NCBI GenBank assembly: GCA_018828585.1
Contig: JAHJVW010000096.1
Span: 1-34,235, forward strand
Reading direction: 5' to 3'
DNA from: Bacteroidota bacterium
GTDB lineage: Bacteria > Bacteroidota > Bacteroidia > Sphingobacteriales > Sphingobacteriaceae
Length of the DNA stretch: 34,235 bases
Shown here: positions 8,780 through 17,119 of the stretch, piece by piece
Position numbering within the stretch: the stretch's first letter is position 1
Layout of the letters: every line of letters begins with the position of its first letter
Notes under the pieces: model-generated
The model's input: the letters and a program-made list of their open reading frames with translations, nothing else
Database searches by the model: none
What the model was told of the DNA's origin: nothing
Program-made: the position numbers and the translations under genes

Positions 8780-10318
8780 ATGAAAATCATCCGTCAAATC
8801 GGTTTAATTATATTTCTTACCTGCTTAGCCATCTTTATAGCTTTACCCTTCTTGGGCAAATATCAATTGACTGAAAATATTTTTACACAAACAGTTAGTG
8901 ATGCAAATCAACAAACATTACTGAAGCCTGCTTTAAAAAGCATGTTCGGTAAAGAATATATTAGTAATAAAGAGTTTATTAGTGATTTTAACAAGGCTTT
9001 CGATGGTGTAAACGACGAATTTAAAAAGAGACAAGAATGGGACAAAGTAATTTACACTGATTACACCTTCCCTATTGTCAAAAAAAGCAGTATTGGATTT
9101 GTTGCTGATAATCAACAACTGTTATTTTTTATTTGTTTTATCGGAGGCGCACTTGGCGGATTGTTATTTATGATTCCCGCTATGTTTATAGAGCCAGTAT
9201 CTGGAATCAAGCACAACGACATCTTTAAAAAAGGGATAACAAATAAAGGAATTATAGCTTTTTTATTTGCTGCTGGATTGATCGGATTTTACATTCTATT
9301 ATATAAGGCACCTGCTTACATCACCAATTGGGTGCTGCTAGTAGATCCGTTAAGTCTAAAACTTAGTGGCTCAGAAGCTTCCCAATGGTTTTTATATGGA
9401 TTCCTATACTGTTTGGTGATGACAACCATGGCAGTAAGAATGTACATTAAATACCGTCATAACAACTATGAATTGGTGCGTACTACTTCAGTTTTATTTT
9501 TCCAAATAGCTTTTGCCTTTTTGATCCCTAATATTATGAGCAAATTGATGCTCCCTTCGATGGATTTCAAAAACATGTGGCCATTAGATTATTCCTTTTT
9601 CTTCGATTATCGTTTAAATGATTTATTAGCGCATGGCATGCTAGGTTATTGGATGATAGGTTGGGGAATTTTTCTTTTCGTGGTGGGTGTGCCGGTAATG
9701 GTCTATTTCTTTGGTAAAAGATGGTACTGCAGTTGGGTTTGTGGTTGTGGTGGCTTAGCAGAAACACTGGGAGATCCCTTTCGTCAATTATCCGATAAAT
9801 CTTTAAAAGCTTGGAAATACGAAAGAGTGATTGTTCATAGCGTATTGGTTTTTGCAATTTTAATGACGATGAGTGTACTCTACACCTATTTTTCAGGATC
9901 TCCAAAATTATTAGGAATCGATACTTATGCTATCCGTGAAACTTATGCTTTTGCTATTGGCTTTGTATTTGCAGGTGCTATTGGTACAGGGTTTTATCCA
10001 GTGATGGGAAATAGAGTGTGGTGTCGCTTCGGATGTCCATTAGCAGCATATTTAGGGATCGTACAACGTTTCAAATCAAGATTTAGGATTACCACCAATG
10101 GCGGGCAATGTATCTCTTGTGGAAATTGCTCTACCTATTGCGAGATGGGTATTGACGTACGAGCCTATGCACAAAAAGGAGAAAACATCATCAGATCATC
10201 CTGCGTAGGTTGTGGCATTTGTGCAGCAGTTTGCCCAAGAGGAGTTTTAAAATTAGAGAATTCAGCAGAAGAAGGAAGATTTGATGCTTATTTAAGGCCT
10301 GAAGAAGCGGATTATTAA
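8780..10318 (+). CDS. Polytopic membrane 4Fe-4S protein (NapH/CcoG/NosR-like)
   Basis: The protein has 512 residues, with roughly eight membrane helices (about 5-25, 113-137, 155-175, 200-217, 232-250, 285-312, 345-366, 383-405). Two Cys-rich segments of the polyferredoxin type follow membrane helices (WYCSWVCGCGG, about 315; WCRFGCPLAAY, about 410). Two [4Fe-4S] ferredoxin motifs lie at the C-terminus: CISCGNCSTYCEMG, about 436-449, and CVGCGICAAVCPRG, about 467-480. A soluble segment rich in charged residues (about 30-110) lies between the first helices. The layout resembles NapH, CcoG and NosR C-terminal parts, which move electrons across or along the membrane. The start of the next gene directly follows its stop (TAAATG), so the two are translationally coupled. 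Confidence 0.88.
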   Translation: MKIIRQIGLIIFLTCLAIFIALPFLGKYQLTENIFTQTVSDANQQTLLKPALKSMFGKEYISNKEFISDFNKAFDGVNDEFKKRQEWDKVIYTDYTFPIVKKSSIGFVADNQQLLFFICFIGGALGGLLFMIPAMFIEPVSGIKHNDIFKKGITNKGIIAFLFAAGLIGFYILLYKAPAYITNWVLLVDPLSLKLSGSEASQWFLYGFLYCLVMTTMAVRMYIKYRHNNYELVRTTSVLFFQIAFAFLIPNIMSKLMLPSMDFKNMWPLDYSFFFDYRLNDLLAHGMLGYWMIGWGIFLFVVGVPVMVYFFGKRWYCSWVCGCGGLAETLGDPFRQLSDKSLKAWKYERVIVHSVLVFAILMTMSVLYTYFSGSPKLLGIDTYAIRETYAFAIGFVFAGAIGTGFYPVMGNRVWCRFGCPLAAYLGIVQRFKSRFRITTNGGQCISCGNCSTYCEMGIDVRAYAQKGENIIRSSCVGCGICAAVCPRGVLKLENSAEEGRFDAYLRPEEADY

Positions 10319-11023
10319 ATGAAGAATAAACAAATTGACAGGAAAATTTATGTAATCATTCCTGCATATAACGAAGAAAAATCTATTGCTAAAGTCATAA
10401 ATGAGGTTCCAAAAAATCTTGTGACCGAAATTATCGTAGGTAATAATAATTCTAAGGATAAAACCGCTAAAAACGCAGAGAATGCTGGAGCTACAGTTGT
10501 TGAAGCCCCAATTGCTGGTTACGGAAATGCTTGTTTAAAAGGCATTGAATATTTAAAAGATAAAGCTCAGGCTGAAGACATCATTGTTTTTTTGGATGGT
10601 GACTATTCTGATTATCCTGAAGAAATAACTAACATCATTGCTCCTATTTGGGCTGACGAAGCAGACTTGGTGATAGGTTCAAGAGCATTAGGGAACAAAG
10701 AAAAAGGTTCTATGACTTTACCACAAGAATTTGGAAACTTATTAGCAACCAAATTGATTAAATTGTTTTACAAAGTATCATTTACAGACTTAGGGCCGTT
10801 TAGAGCTTTAACATGGGAGAGTTTAAGTATGATAAACATGCAAGACACCACCTATGGATGGACCGTTGAAATGCAGGTAAAAGCAGCTAAATTACATTTA
10901 AGATGCGCTGAAGTACCTGTTAAGTACCGTAAAAGAATCGGTGTGAGCAAAGTTTCAGGCACTTTAAAAGGTGTTGTTTTAGCCGGCTATAAAATAATAT
11001 GGACAATCTTTAAAAACTTATAA
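10319..11023 (+). CDS. Family 2 glycosyltransferase, DPM1/DPG-synthase-like
   Basis: A 234-residue GT-A enzyme. VIIPAYNEEKSI (12-23) and the nucleotide-diphosphate/metal motif in FLDGDYSDYP, with VIGSRALG and GWTVEMQVKA, match the polyprenyl-phosphate mannosyl/glucosyl transferase group. It has no C-terminal membrane domain, so it would act on the cytoplasmic membrane face and make a lipid-linked sugar from a nucleotide sugar. The donor sugar cannot be told from the sequence. The ATG directly abuts the stop of the 4Fe-4S gene, so the pair is likely cotranslated, which is an unusual neighbour for a glycosyltransferase. Confidence 0.9.
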   Translation: MKNKQIDRKIYVIIPAYNEEKSIAKVINEVPKNLVTEIIVGNNNSKDKTAKNAENAGATVVEAPIAGYGNACLKGIEYLKDKAQAEDIIVFLDGDYSDYPEEITNIIAPIWADEADLVIGSRALGNKEKGSMTLPQEFGNLLATKLIKLFYKVSFTDLGPFRALTWESLSMINMQDTTYGWTVEMQVKAAKLHLRCAEVPVKYRKRIGVSKVSGTLKGVVLAGYKIIWTIFKNL

Positions 11024-11037
11024 TTTTGCATTTTGAA

Positions 11038-12498
11038 ATGATCTGGCAAATACTCCTATTAATAATCTATACCCTATCGCTTAGTGTCATTTTGATATTT
11101 AGTTTGGGTCAAGCATATCTCATATTTTCATATTTAAAATCGAAAAGAAAAGAAGATGTAGTTCCTGTTTTACCATTAGATATTCCAAAAGTAACTATAC
11201 AACTTCCTTTATATAACGAACTATATGTGGTTGAACGTTTAATAAACTCGGTTTGCGAATTAAATTATCCTAAATCAAAGTTAGAAATTCAAGTTTTAGA
11301 TGATTCGAATGATGATTCTTTAATATTGACTCGCGAAATCATTCATCAAAAACAAGCAGAAGGTTTTGATATCGTTCATATTACAAGAGATAAAAATATC
11401 GGATTCAAGGCTGGTGCATTACAATTTGGATTAGAAAAAGCCAAAGGTGAATTTGTAGCCATTTTTGACGCTGATTTTCTTCCTGAAAAAGATTTTTTAC
11501 AAAAGCTTATTCCTTACTTCAATTCGCCAGAAATTGGAATGGTACAAAGCCGTTGGGGACATATCAATCAAGATTATTCGTTACTTACAAAAGTCCAAGG
11601 TTTCGGTTTAGATGGACATTTTACCATTGAACAAACTGGAAGAAATGAAGCTGGTCTGTTTATGAATTTTAATGGTACAGCTGGCATTTGGCGTAAAGAG
11701 TGTATTGTTGCAGCTGGAGGTTGGCAACATGACACATTAACCGAAGACTTAGATTTAAGCTATAGAGCTCAACTAAAAGGCTGGAAATTTAAGTATGTAG
11801 AAAATGTAATTACACCTGCAGAACTACCAGTAGAATCAAATGCTTTGCGCTCTCAACAACATCGTTGGACAAAAGGGGCCATCGAGACTTCAAAAAAAAT
11901 GGTAAAAGAAATTTGGAGAGCAGACGTTGGTTTAAAGAAAAAAATATTTGCAACATTACACTTAATGAATTCTTATGTTTTCATTTTCGTATTATTAACC
12001 AGCATCTTAAGTGTTCCTGTTCTATTTATTAAAAATCAGTCAGAAATTCCTTTAATTTATTTCCAATTATTATCTATCTTTCTCCTAGGATTCTTAATAG
12101 TCAGTATATTTTATTTAATAGCAAGCATTTCAAAAAAAGAAAGTTTATCAAAGTTTGCTAAGTTATTTCCAATGTTTCTTTCTGTTTCAATGGCTTTAAG
12201 TTTCCATAATTCTATTGCCGTTTTAGAAGGATTATTTGGGTTTAAATCCGATTTTATCAGAACTCCAAAATTCAACATCACCAAATTGAAAGATAATTTT
12301 AAGAGTAATATATATGTTAAAAGAAGCTTATCAAAATCTTTTTACATTGAATTATTCTTGTGCTTTTATTTCTTCTCAGGATTAATAGCTGCTTTTCATT
12401 TTCAAGATTTTGGCTTGTTTCCTTTTCATTTAATGCTCTTTACAGGTTTCAGTACTTTAACTTTTTATGCATTAAAACATAGCTGGAGCAGCGTTTAG
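11038..12498 (+). CDS. Membrane-bound processive glycosyltransferase, CESA/GT2 family
   Basis: The protein has 486 residues from the preferred ATG at 11038; a TTG at 11026 in the same frame would add four residues. The cellulose-synthase-like signature is complete: LDDSNDD, FDADFLPE, LTEDLDLS and QQHRW (D,D,D,QxxRW). One membrane helix precedes the catalytic domain (about 3-27) and about four follow it (about 300-485). Such enzymes polymerise or transfer a sugar from a nucleotide sugar and may extrude the glycan. No cellulose-type accessory genes (BcsB, BcsC, PilZ) are present, so the product is unknown. It is the last gene of the redox/glycosyltransferase operon and ends two bases from the stop of the opposing gene. 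Confidence 0.9.
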   Translation: MIWQILLLIIYTLSLSVILIFSLGQAYLIFSYLKSKRKEDVVPVLPLDIPKVTIQLPLYNELYVVERLINSVCELNYPKSKLEIQVLDDSNDDSLILTREIIHQKQAEGFDIVHITRDKNIGFKAGALQFGLEKAKGEFVAIFDADFLPEKDFLQKLIPYFNSPEIGMVQSRWGHINQDYSLLTKVQGFGLDGHFTIEQTGRNEAGLFMNFNGTAGIWRKECIVAAGGWQHDTLTEDLDLSYRAQLKGWKFKYVENVITPAELPVESNALRSQQHRWTKGAIETSKKMVKEIWRADVGLKKKIFATLHLMNSYVFIFVLLTSILSVPVLFIKNQSEIPLIYFQLLSIFLLGFLIVSIFYLIASISKKESLSKFAKLFPMFLSVSMALSFHNSIAVLEGLFGFKSDFIRTPKFNITKLKDNFKSNIYVKRSLSKSFYIELFLCFYFFSGLIAAFHFQDFGLFPFHLMLFTGFSTLTFYALKHSWSSV

Positions 12499-12500
12499 AA

Positions 12501-13283
12501 TCAATAAAAAACCAATTGGTATGGAGGTGTTAAATGAAATATTTTTTGATATTGAAATTTAAAATCTGGCAACCAATTGTCTGCTATAGAAAAGCCATGT
12601 CCCAATTTCTTTAACACCACAAATTCAATATTTTTTAATCCTTTTAAGAATACTGTTGTTGGCTCAATTAAACAGGTATCATCTCTGACTCCATTGATAA
12701 TAATAAAAGGGTCGAGAAAACCATCGAATCTTTCCACATTATATGAAATACCCGATTTCAATACGGTCTCTTCTATCCCATTTCCTTTACATAAAGGCTT
12801 TTTCATCTCCAAATCTGGACAAAAACCTAAAGCTATAGTTCCTTGAAATGTGCCTGGATTTGCTTGTGCTGCTATACCATAAACTAAAGTCGCCCCATAA
12901 GAATAGCCTACCAAAATAGGTTTTACATGATTTAAAAAATGATATTTCTTTTGGATAAAATCTGATAAATCAATAAAATCTGTCACTAAATCATAACAAT
13001 CTACATTTTCTTTTGTTAAAATTTGATTGTATGTTTTTGCATCAACACCTAAAACCAGAGCTCCTTGCAAGGCCAAAAATTTGGCCATATTGATTACCCC
13101 ATGTTCCCAACCCCCATCGCCAGAAATGAATAAAACAACAGAAGATGGCGTTTTGGACTTCTGATAAAGCATTACTTTACCGAATTTACCATGGTAAACA
13201 GAATCAATTTTAGTGATAAAAGCCAATGATGATTGGCTTAAAAAAAGTGTAAACATTAAGCTCAAAAACAAGTTCCTAATCAT
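12501..13283 (-). CDS. Single-domain VirJ/AcvB-like alpha/beta hydrolase
   Basis: The protein has 260 residues with a signal peptide (about 1-21), so it is probably periplasmic. The family hallmark ISGDGGW (about 53-59) and a GxSxG nucleophile elbow (GYSYG, Ser128) are present, with a candidate catalytic His in LGHGFS. It is clearly paralogous to the N-terminal domain of the neighbouring 483-residue protein: both share the ALGFCPDL segment followed by a K/E-x-LC-x-G stretch. The start codon overlaps the end of that gene by four bases (ATGA), so translation is coupled. The AcvB family is known to hydrolyse lysyl-phosphatidylglycerol in Agrobacterium; whether this short copy has that activity is inference. 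Confidence 0.85.
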   Translation of the reverse strand: MIRNLFLSLMFTLFLSQSSLAFITKIDSVYHGKFGKVMLYQKSKTPSSVVLFISGDGGWEHGVINMAKFLALQGALVLGVDAKTYNQILTKENVDCYDLVTDFIDLSDFIQKKYHFLNHVKPILVGYSYGATLVYGIAAQANPGTFQGTIALGFCPDLEMKKPLCKGNGIEETVLKSGISYNVERFDGFLDPFIIINGVRDDTCLIEPTTVFLKGLKNIEFVVLKKLGHGFSIADNWLPDFKFQYQKIFHLTPPYQLVFY

Positions 13284-14731
13284 TTATAGCTATTGTTCTT
13301 CAAAGTACCTAAAATAGTCTTTAATATGATTGGATAACTGTCTTCATAATGATGGCCGCCAGGTAATCGAATTACTTTAGCTCCATTTGCCGTATAATGT
13401 GTGGGATTGATCCCCTCTTCCTCCTCACCGAAAAAACAAACTGGTTTGACATTTTTAGTTTTTTCTAACTCCTCTAACACGTTGTATTCTTCTTTACCGC
13501 CAAGACTTAACATGTCGGAAAGATGAATTTCAAAATCTGCAGTTTCCTCTGGTGATAAGCAGTAGACTCCCTTAATATTCTCTCTTAAAGGGGTAGCTAA
13601 ACGATTGTTGACAAACGGAACAATGCTGGCTCCAAAAGAATAACCTATTAATATAAATGAAGATTTATTCCATTTTTCCAAATAGTAACTCACCACCTTT
13701 GCAACCATAGTTGTAGTTTCATCAGGCGATTTTTTGTCCCAAAAATACTGTTGAGCGTCCAAACCAATTACTGGTATTCCATTTTCTGATAGTTTCTCGG
13801 CAAAACTTTCATCAAAACTAGTCCAGCCGCCATCACCCGAAATTACAAATGCCAAAGGCAGATTATTATTCTCTTTTGTAGGCAAAATGGCTAATGGCAA
13901 ACCCTCATTTATGAAGTGATTTTCGGCAGCCGAATTCTTATGTTGATTTTGTTCTTCTTTTACTTTTTCAATAAAACTAGGTGTTTTAAGTATCTTTTCA
14001 AATGCAATAACAAATTGAGATGCCCAATTTTTATCAACGGAAAAGCTATGCCCTACTTTAGGTAATGAGATTAATTCTGTAGAGGGCATTCCTTCCACAA
14101 ATTTCTTAATTTCTATAATAGAACAAACTTGATCGTTCTCGCCTTGTAGTATCACAAAAGAAGCTTTAAGTTTTTTTGAGGGTTCTAAATAAAAAGATTT
14201 GTTTTTATTAAGCACATGAGAAATTAAGCCTTCTCCATTACATAATTCTTTATTAATATGTAAATCAGGACAGAATCCTAAAGCTATGACACCTTTAAAA
14301 GTATTTGCTGGTGCTTGCGCTAACAACCCATAAGCTAATGTCGCACCAGATGATAAACCCACTAAAATTGGTTTAAAGTATTGTTTGCCATGATATCTTT
14401 TTTGTAATGCCAAACTTAGGTTCTCAAAATCACTAGCAGGATAATAACATTTAACATTTTTTTTGTTTATCCCTTTTAACAAATGTCTAATATCAACTCC
14501 TACGACAATGGCTCCTTGTTCGACCAATTTATTTGCCATATGAACAACTTCTAGGTTCCATCCACCATCACCAGATATAAAAATCACAAAAGCTTTCGGA
14601 TTAATTGAAGGATGATAAACTTTAACTTTCCCAAAGACTCCGTAAGAAATATTATCTATTGTATTTCGAGATGCATAACTACTAGAAACTATTAAGAGAA
14701 TACTAGTAATTAGTAACATTGTTTTTTTCAT
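13280..14731 (-). CDS. acvB: AcvB/VirJ-family two-domain hydrolase (lysyl-phosphatidylglycerol hydrolase-like)
   Basis: The protein has 483 residues with a signal peptide (1-20), so periplasmic. Two tandem alpha/beta-hydrolase domains each carry ISGDGGW (52-58 and 297-303) and a GxSxG elbow (GLSSG with Ser127; GYSFG with Ser365). Candidate His residues are His228 and His460/461. A Lys/Glu/Gln-rich linker (about 255-275) joins them. Family knowledge: AcvB removes lysine from lysyl-phosphatidylglycerol made by LpiA/MprF and so tunes membrane charge. No MprF-type synthase is in this window. Although a TTG at 14755 would add eight residues, the ATG at 14731 gives a normal signal peptide and is preferred. 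The upstream region holds several palindromes shared with osmC. Confidence 0.85.
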   Translation of the reverse strand: MKKTMLLITSILLIVSSSYASRNTIDNISYGVFGKVKVYHPSINPKAFVIFISGDGGWNLEVVHMANKLVEQGAIVVGVDIRHLLKGINKKNVKCYYPASDFENLSLALQKRYHGKQYFKPILVGLSSGATLAYGLLAQAPANTFKGVIALGFCPDLHINKELCNGEGLISHVLNKNKSFYLEPSKKLKASFVILQGENDQVCSIIEIKKFVEGMPSTELISLPKVGHSFSVDKNWASQFVIAFEKILKTPSFIEKVKEEQNQHKNSAAENHFINEGLPLAILPTKENNNLPLAFVISGDGGWTSFDESFAEKLSENGIPVIGLDAQQYFWDKKSPDETTTMVAKVVSYYLEKWNKSSFILIGYSFGASIVPFVNNRLATPLRENIKGVYCLSPEETADFEIHLSDMLSLGGKEEYNVLEELEKTKNVKPVCFFGEEEEGINPTHYTANGAKVIRLPGGHHYEDSYPIILKTILGTLKNNSYK

Positions 14732-14838
14732 TGTTTTAGATATAATAAGGTCCAAATAAATGGGAATGTTTTATCCTTAATAAATAGAAATAATGGATTT
14801 TAAAGTATCTTAATTCGCCTAAAACCGATTGATTATAC

Positions 14839-14864
14839 ATGAATAAATCACTTGTCTTATTCAT
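14839..14864. repeat. 8-bp inverted repeat between acvB and osmC
   Basis: ATGAATAA (14839-14846) and TTATTCAT (14857-14864) are perfect inverted copies around 10 bases. The spacing suits a dimeric regulator or a short hairpin. It sits in the 269-base divergent region between the acvB-like gene and osmC, where no coding sequence is seen. Confidence 0.55.
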
Positions 14865-14865
14865 A

Positions 14866-14885
14866 AACCCATGGGTTAAGCTTAA
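14866..14885. promoter_or_regulatory. Two fused perfect palindromes (putative operator)
   Basis: AACCCATGGGTT (14866-14877) and TTAAGCTTAA (14876-14885) are both exact palindromes and share two bases. They lie right beside an 8-bp inverted repeat, midway between two divergent genes. Symmetric DNA of this kind is typical of dimeric repressor sites, but no regulator gene is adjacent. Confidence 0.35.
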
Positions 14886-14934
14886 TTATTTTTATAAAGT
14901 TAATGCTTTATTCAACTAAAAGTAGTTTGAAAAA

Positions 14935-14964
14935 TTTGATTGAAATTCTTGTAAACAATTTTTG
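14935..14964 (+). promoter_or_regulatory. Putative osmC promoter
   Basis: TTTG at 14935-14938, 18 bases, then AATTTTTG at 14957-14964 resembles TTTG-N18-TAnnTTTG with one mismatch. Transcription would begin about 30 bases before the ATG at 15001. Confidence 0.4.
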
Positions 14965-15000
14965 TCTTTTAAAGTTAAGATAATAGATTTAAATAAAATT

Positions 15001-15444
15001 ATGGTCATAAATAGAAAATCAACAGCAATTTGGAAAGGCAACGGAACTGCTGGAAAAGGATCATTATCAACTACTAGCGGAGCATTGGAAGCTACGCCAT
15101 ATTCATTTAAAGCTCGTTTCGAAAGTGAAGATGGAAAAGCGGGAACTAACCCTGAAGAGTTAATTGCTGTTGCGCATGCTGGTTGTTATTCAATGGCCTT
15201 AAGTTTTGCTTTGGACGAAGCTGGCTATACACCAAAAGTATTGAATACAGAAGCAACTGTAAGCGTAGATAAAAAAGCATCTGGATTTGAGATAACTGGA
15301 ATACTATTAGACTTAATGGGAGAAGTTCCAGGTATTTCAGAAGAAGAATTTACTAAACTTGCCACTGATGCAAAAGAAAACTGCCCAGTATCAAAAGCAC
15401 TAGCAGCTGTAAAAATCACCTTAAAAGTTACGCTTAAGAAATAA
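15001..15444 (+). CDS. osmC: OsmC-family peroxiredoxin
   Basis: The protein has 147 residues. OsmC/Ohr-type enzymes reduce organic hydroperoxides through two Cys residues: AHAGCYSMALS (about residue 65) and ENCPVSKAL (about 130) carry them here. The N-terminus (STAIWKGNGTAGKGSLST) fits the OsmC subgroup more than Ohr. A TTG at 14962 opens the frame 13 codons earlier but lies in the promoter region, and the ATG at 15001 gives the usual family start. The gene is monocistronic, ending at a terminator shared with the opposing cbs gene. It is divergent from the acvB-like operon across a palindrome-rich spacer. Confidence 0.94.
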   Translation: MVINRKSTAIWKGNGTAGKGSLSTTSGALEATPYSFKARFESEDGKAGTNPEELIAVAHAGCYSMALSFALDEAGYTPKVLNTEATVSVDKKASGFEITGILLDLMGEVPGISEEEFTKLATDAKENCPVSKALAAVKITLKVTLKK

Positions 15445-15457
15445 TAAATCTAATGAT

Positions 15458-15498
15458 AAAAAAGGAATAGCCCCGATGATTTCGAGGCTACTTCTTTT
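15458..15498. terminator. Bidirectional terminator between osmC and cbs
   Basis: TAGCCCCG (15468-15475) pairs with CGAGGCTA (15483-15490) with one mismatch. The flanking A-rich left arm and T-rich right arm extend the stem and supply U-tracts for both strands. Confidence 0.85.
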
Positions 15499-15501
15499 GC
15501 T

Positions 15502-16863
15502 TTAGCCAGAGATGGCATCTATAATATCGTATTGAGTGATGATTTCAATCCTTCCCTTCTCATCCTCTACCAAAACCGCAGAATTTTCTTTATTGATCAA
15601 TCCAGAGATTTTATCTATTGATGCATTTAAATCAACAAAAGGAAAAGATGCTGATTGGATACTCGCTACTTTAGAAGATTTGATAGAAGGATTTTCCAAC
15701 AAGGCATTTAAAATCTCACTCTCCGTTACTCGACCAACAACCATTCCTTGTTGCATCACCGGGATTTGCGAGATATTTAAAGACTTCATGGTATTGATGG
15801 CCTCCAAAACTGTCTTTTCACTATCAATAGTAACCATTTCTTGTGGTTCTCTTTTAGCTAAAATAGATTTTGCTGTCAACTTTTCATCTTGTAAAAATCC
15901 TCTCTCACGCAACCAATCGTCATTAAACATTTTTCCCATATAACGCGAGCCATGATCATGAAAAATAATAACTACCACATCATCCTTTGTAAGATGATCC
16001 TTTAATTGTAATACCCCAGCAACTGCTGCTCCAGCAGAATTTCCAACAAAAATACCTTCTTTACGAGCAATTTCTCTGGTCATCAAAGCAGCATCTTTAT
16101 CAGTTACTTTCTCGAAACGATCTATCAAATCAAAATTTACATTCTTTGGCAAAAAGTCTTCGCCAATTCCTTCAGTGATATAGGGGTAAACCTCTTTCTC
16201 ATCAAAAATTCCTGTTTCTTTATATTTCTTAAATACAGAACCATAAGTATCAATTCCCCAAATTTTAATATTTGGATTCTTCTCTTTTAAGAACTTGCCT
16301 GTTCCAGAGATTGTTCCTCCTGTACCCACTCCTACTACTAAATGTGTGATTTTACCTTCCGTTTGTTCCCAAATTTCAGGACCAGTTTGCTCATAATGAG
16401 CTTGTGAATTAGACAAGTTATCATACTGATTTGGTTTCCAAGAGTTTGGAACTTCTTTTTCTAAACGTGAAGAAACAGAATAGTATGATCTAGGATCTTC
16501 TGGTTCAACATCTGTTGGGCAAACAATTACCTCAGCACCAAAAGCCTTTAAGGCGTCTACTTTTTCTTTAGATTGTTTATCCGTAGTGGTAAAAATACAT
16601 TTATAACCTTTTATCACTGCCGCAATTGCTAAACCCATTCCAGTATTACCAGATGTTCCTTCAACAATCGTTCCTCCTGGCTTTAATTTACCACTTTTCT
16701 CAGCATCTTCAATCATCTTTAAGGCCATACGATCTTTAATAGAGTTTCCAGGGTTGGTAGTTTCTATCTTTGCTAAAACAGTTGCTTCAATATCCTTTGT
16801 TAATTTATTAAGTTTTACCAGAGGTGTGTTACCTATCGTTTCTAATATATTGTTATACCACAT
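15502..16863 (-). CDS. cbs: Cystathionine beta-synthase-type PLP enzyme with tandem CBS domains
   Basis: The protein has 453 residues. The N-terminal fold-type II PLP domain (about 1-320) shows the Schiff-base Lys43 in NSIKDR, the substrate loop EGTSGNTG, the phosphate-binding glycine loop GVGTGGTISGTGK and GNSAGAA. The C-terminal part (about 335-453) contains two CBS motifs that bind adenosyl ligands and regulate the catalytic domain. It would condense serine or O-acetylserine with homocysteine or sulfide; the family includes both cystathionine beta-synthases and cysteine synthases, and the CBS pair favours the former. A perfect -7 box ends only five bases before the ATG, suggesting a leaderless or very short-leader mRNA. 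Confidence 0.92.
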   Translation of the reverse strand: MWYNNILETIGNTPLVKLNKLTKDIEATVLAKIETTNPGNSIKDRMALKMIEDAEKSGKLKPGGTIVEGTSGNTGMGLAIAAVIKGYKCIFTTTDKQSKEKVDALKAFGAEVIVCPTDVEPEDPRSYYSVSSRLEKEVPNSWKPNQYDNLSNSQAHYEQTGPEIWEQTEGKITHLVVGVGTGGTISGTGKFLKEKNPNIKIWGIDTYGSVFKKYKETGIFDEKEVYPYITEGIGEDFLPKNVNFDLIDRFEKVTDKDAALMTREIARKEGIFVGNSAGAAVAGVLQLKDHLTKDDVVVIIFHDHGSRYMGKMFNDDWLRERGFLQDEKLTAKSILAKREPQEMVTIDSEKTVLEAINTMKSLNISQIPVMQQGMVVGRVTESEILNALLENPSIKSSKVASIQSASFPFVDLNASIDKISGLINKENSAVLVEDEKGRIEIITQYDIIDAISG

Positions 16864-16867
16864 GGTA

Positions 16868-16875
16868 CAAAGTTA
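16868..16875 (-). promoter_or_regulatory. -7 promoter box of cbs, nearly at the start codon
   Basis: On the minus strand this reads TAACTTTG, an exact TAnnTTTG, ending five bases upstream of the cbs ATG. Transcription is expected to start at or next to the ATG. No good TTTG -33 element is seen at the standard spacing. Confidence 0.55.
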
Positions 16876-16971
16876 AAGAAATAAGGCAAAAGAGTTTGTT
16901 TTTATCTTAAAACGAATATGATTTTGATGTAATTTACGTTACAAAATTAGGTGAAGGTTAAGTAGCCTATA

Positions 16972-16996
16972 AATCTTAATTTTCAGAATTAAGATT
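16972..16996. repeat. 10-bp inverted repeat in the cbs/MG2 spacer
   Basis: AATCTTAATT (16972-16981) and AATTAAGATT (16987-16996) form a perfect inverted repeat with a five-base loop. A further AAATCTTAA copy follows near 17009. The 256-base spacer holds divergent promoters and no gene. It could be an operator or a leader hairpin. Confidence 0.5.
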
Positions 16997-17119
16997 GGCG
17001 AAAGCGCTAAATCTTAACATCAACTTTCGTTAAAAATTGTTAAATTTTGAAATTTTACTACCTAAACTGATTAATTAAATATATTTACAAAAAATCATTT
17101 TTCATCCGAAATCAAATTA

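Noticed and set aside
6413-12498. The DUF547/glycosyltransferase neighbourhood as an arsenosugar pathway.
   Set aside because: No ArsS-type radical SAM protein or ArsM methyltransferase is present, and the glycosyltransferases are of the DPM1 and CESA types.
11038-12498. The CESA-like protein as a cellulose synthase operon member.
   Set aside because: None of the typical accessory genes (BcsB, BcsC, BcsZ, PilZ domain) is adjacent, so the product cannot be called cellulose.
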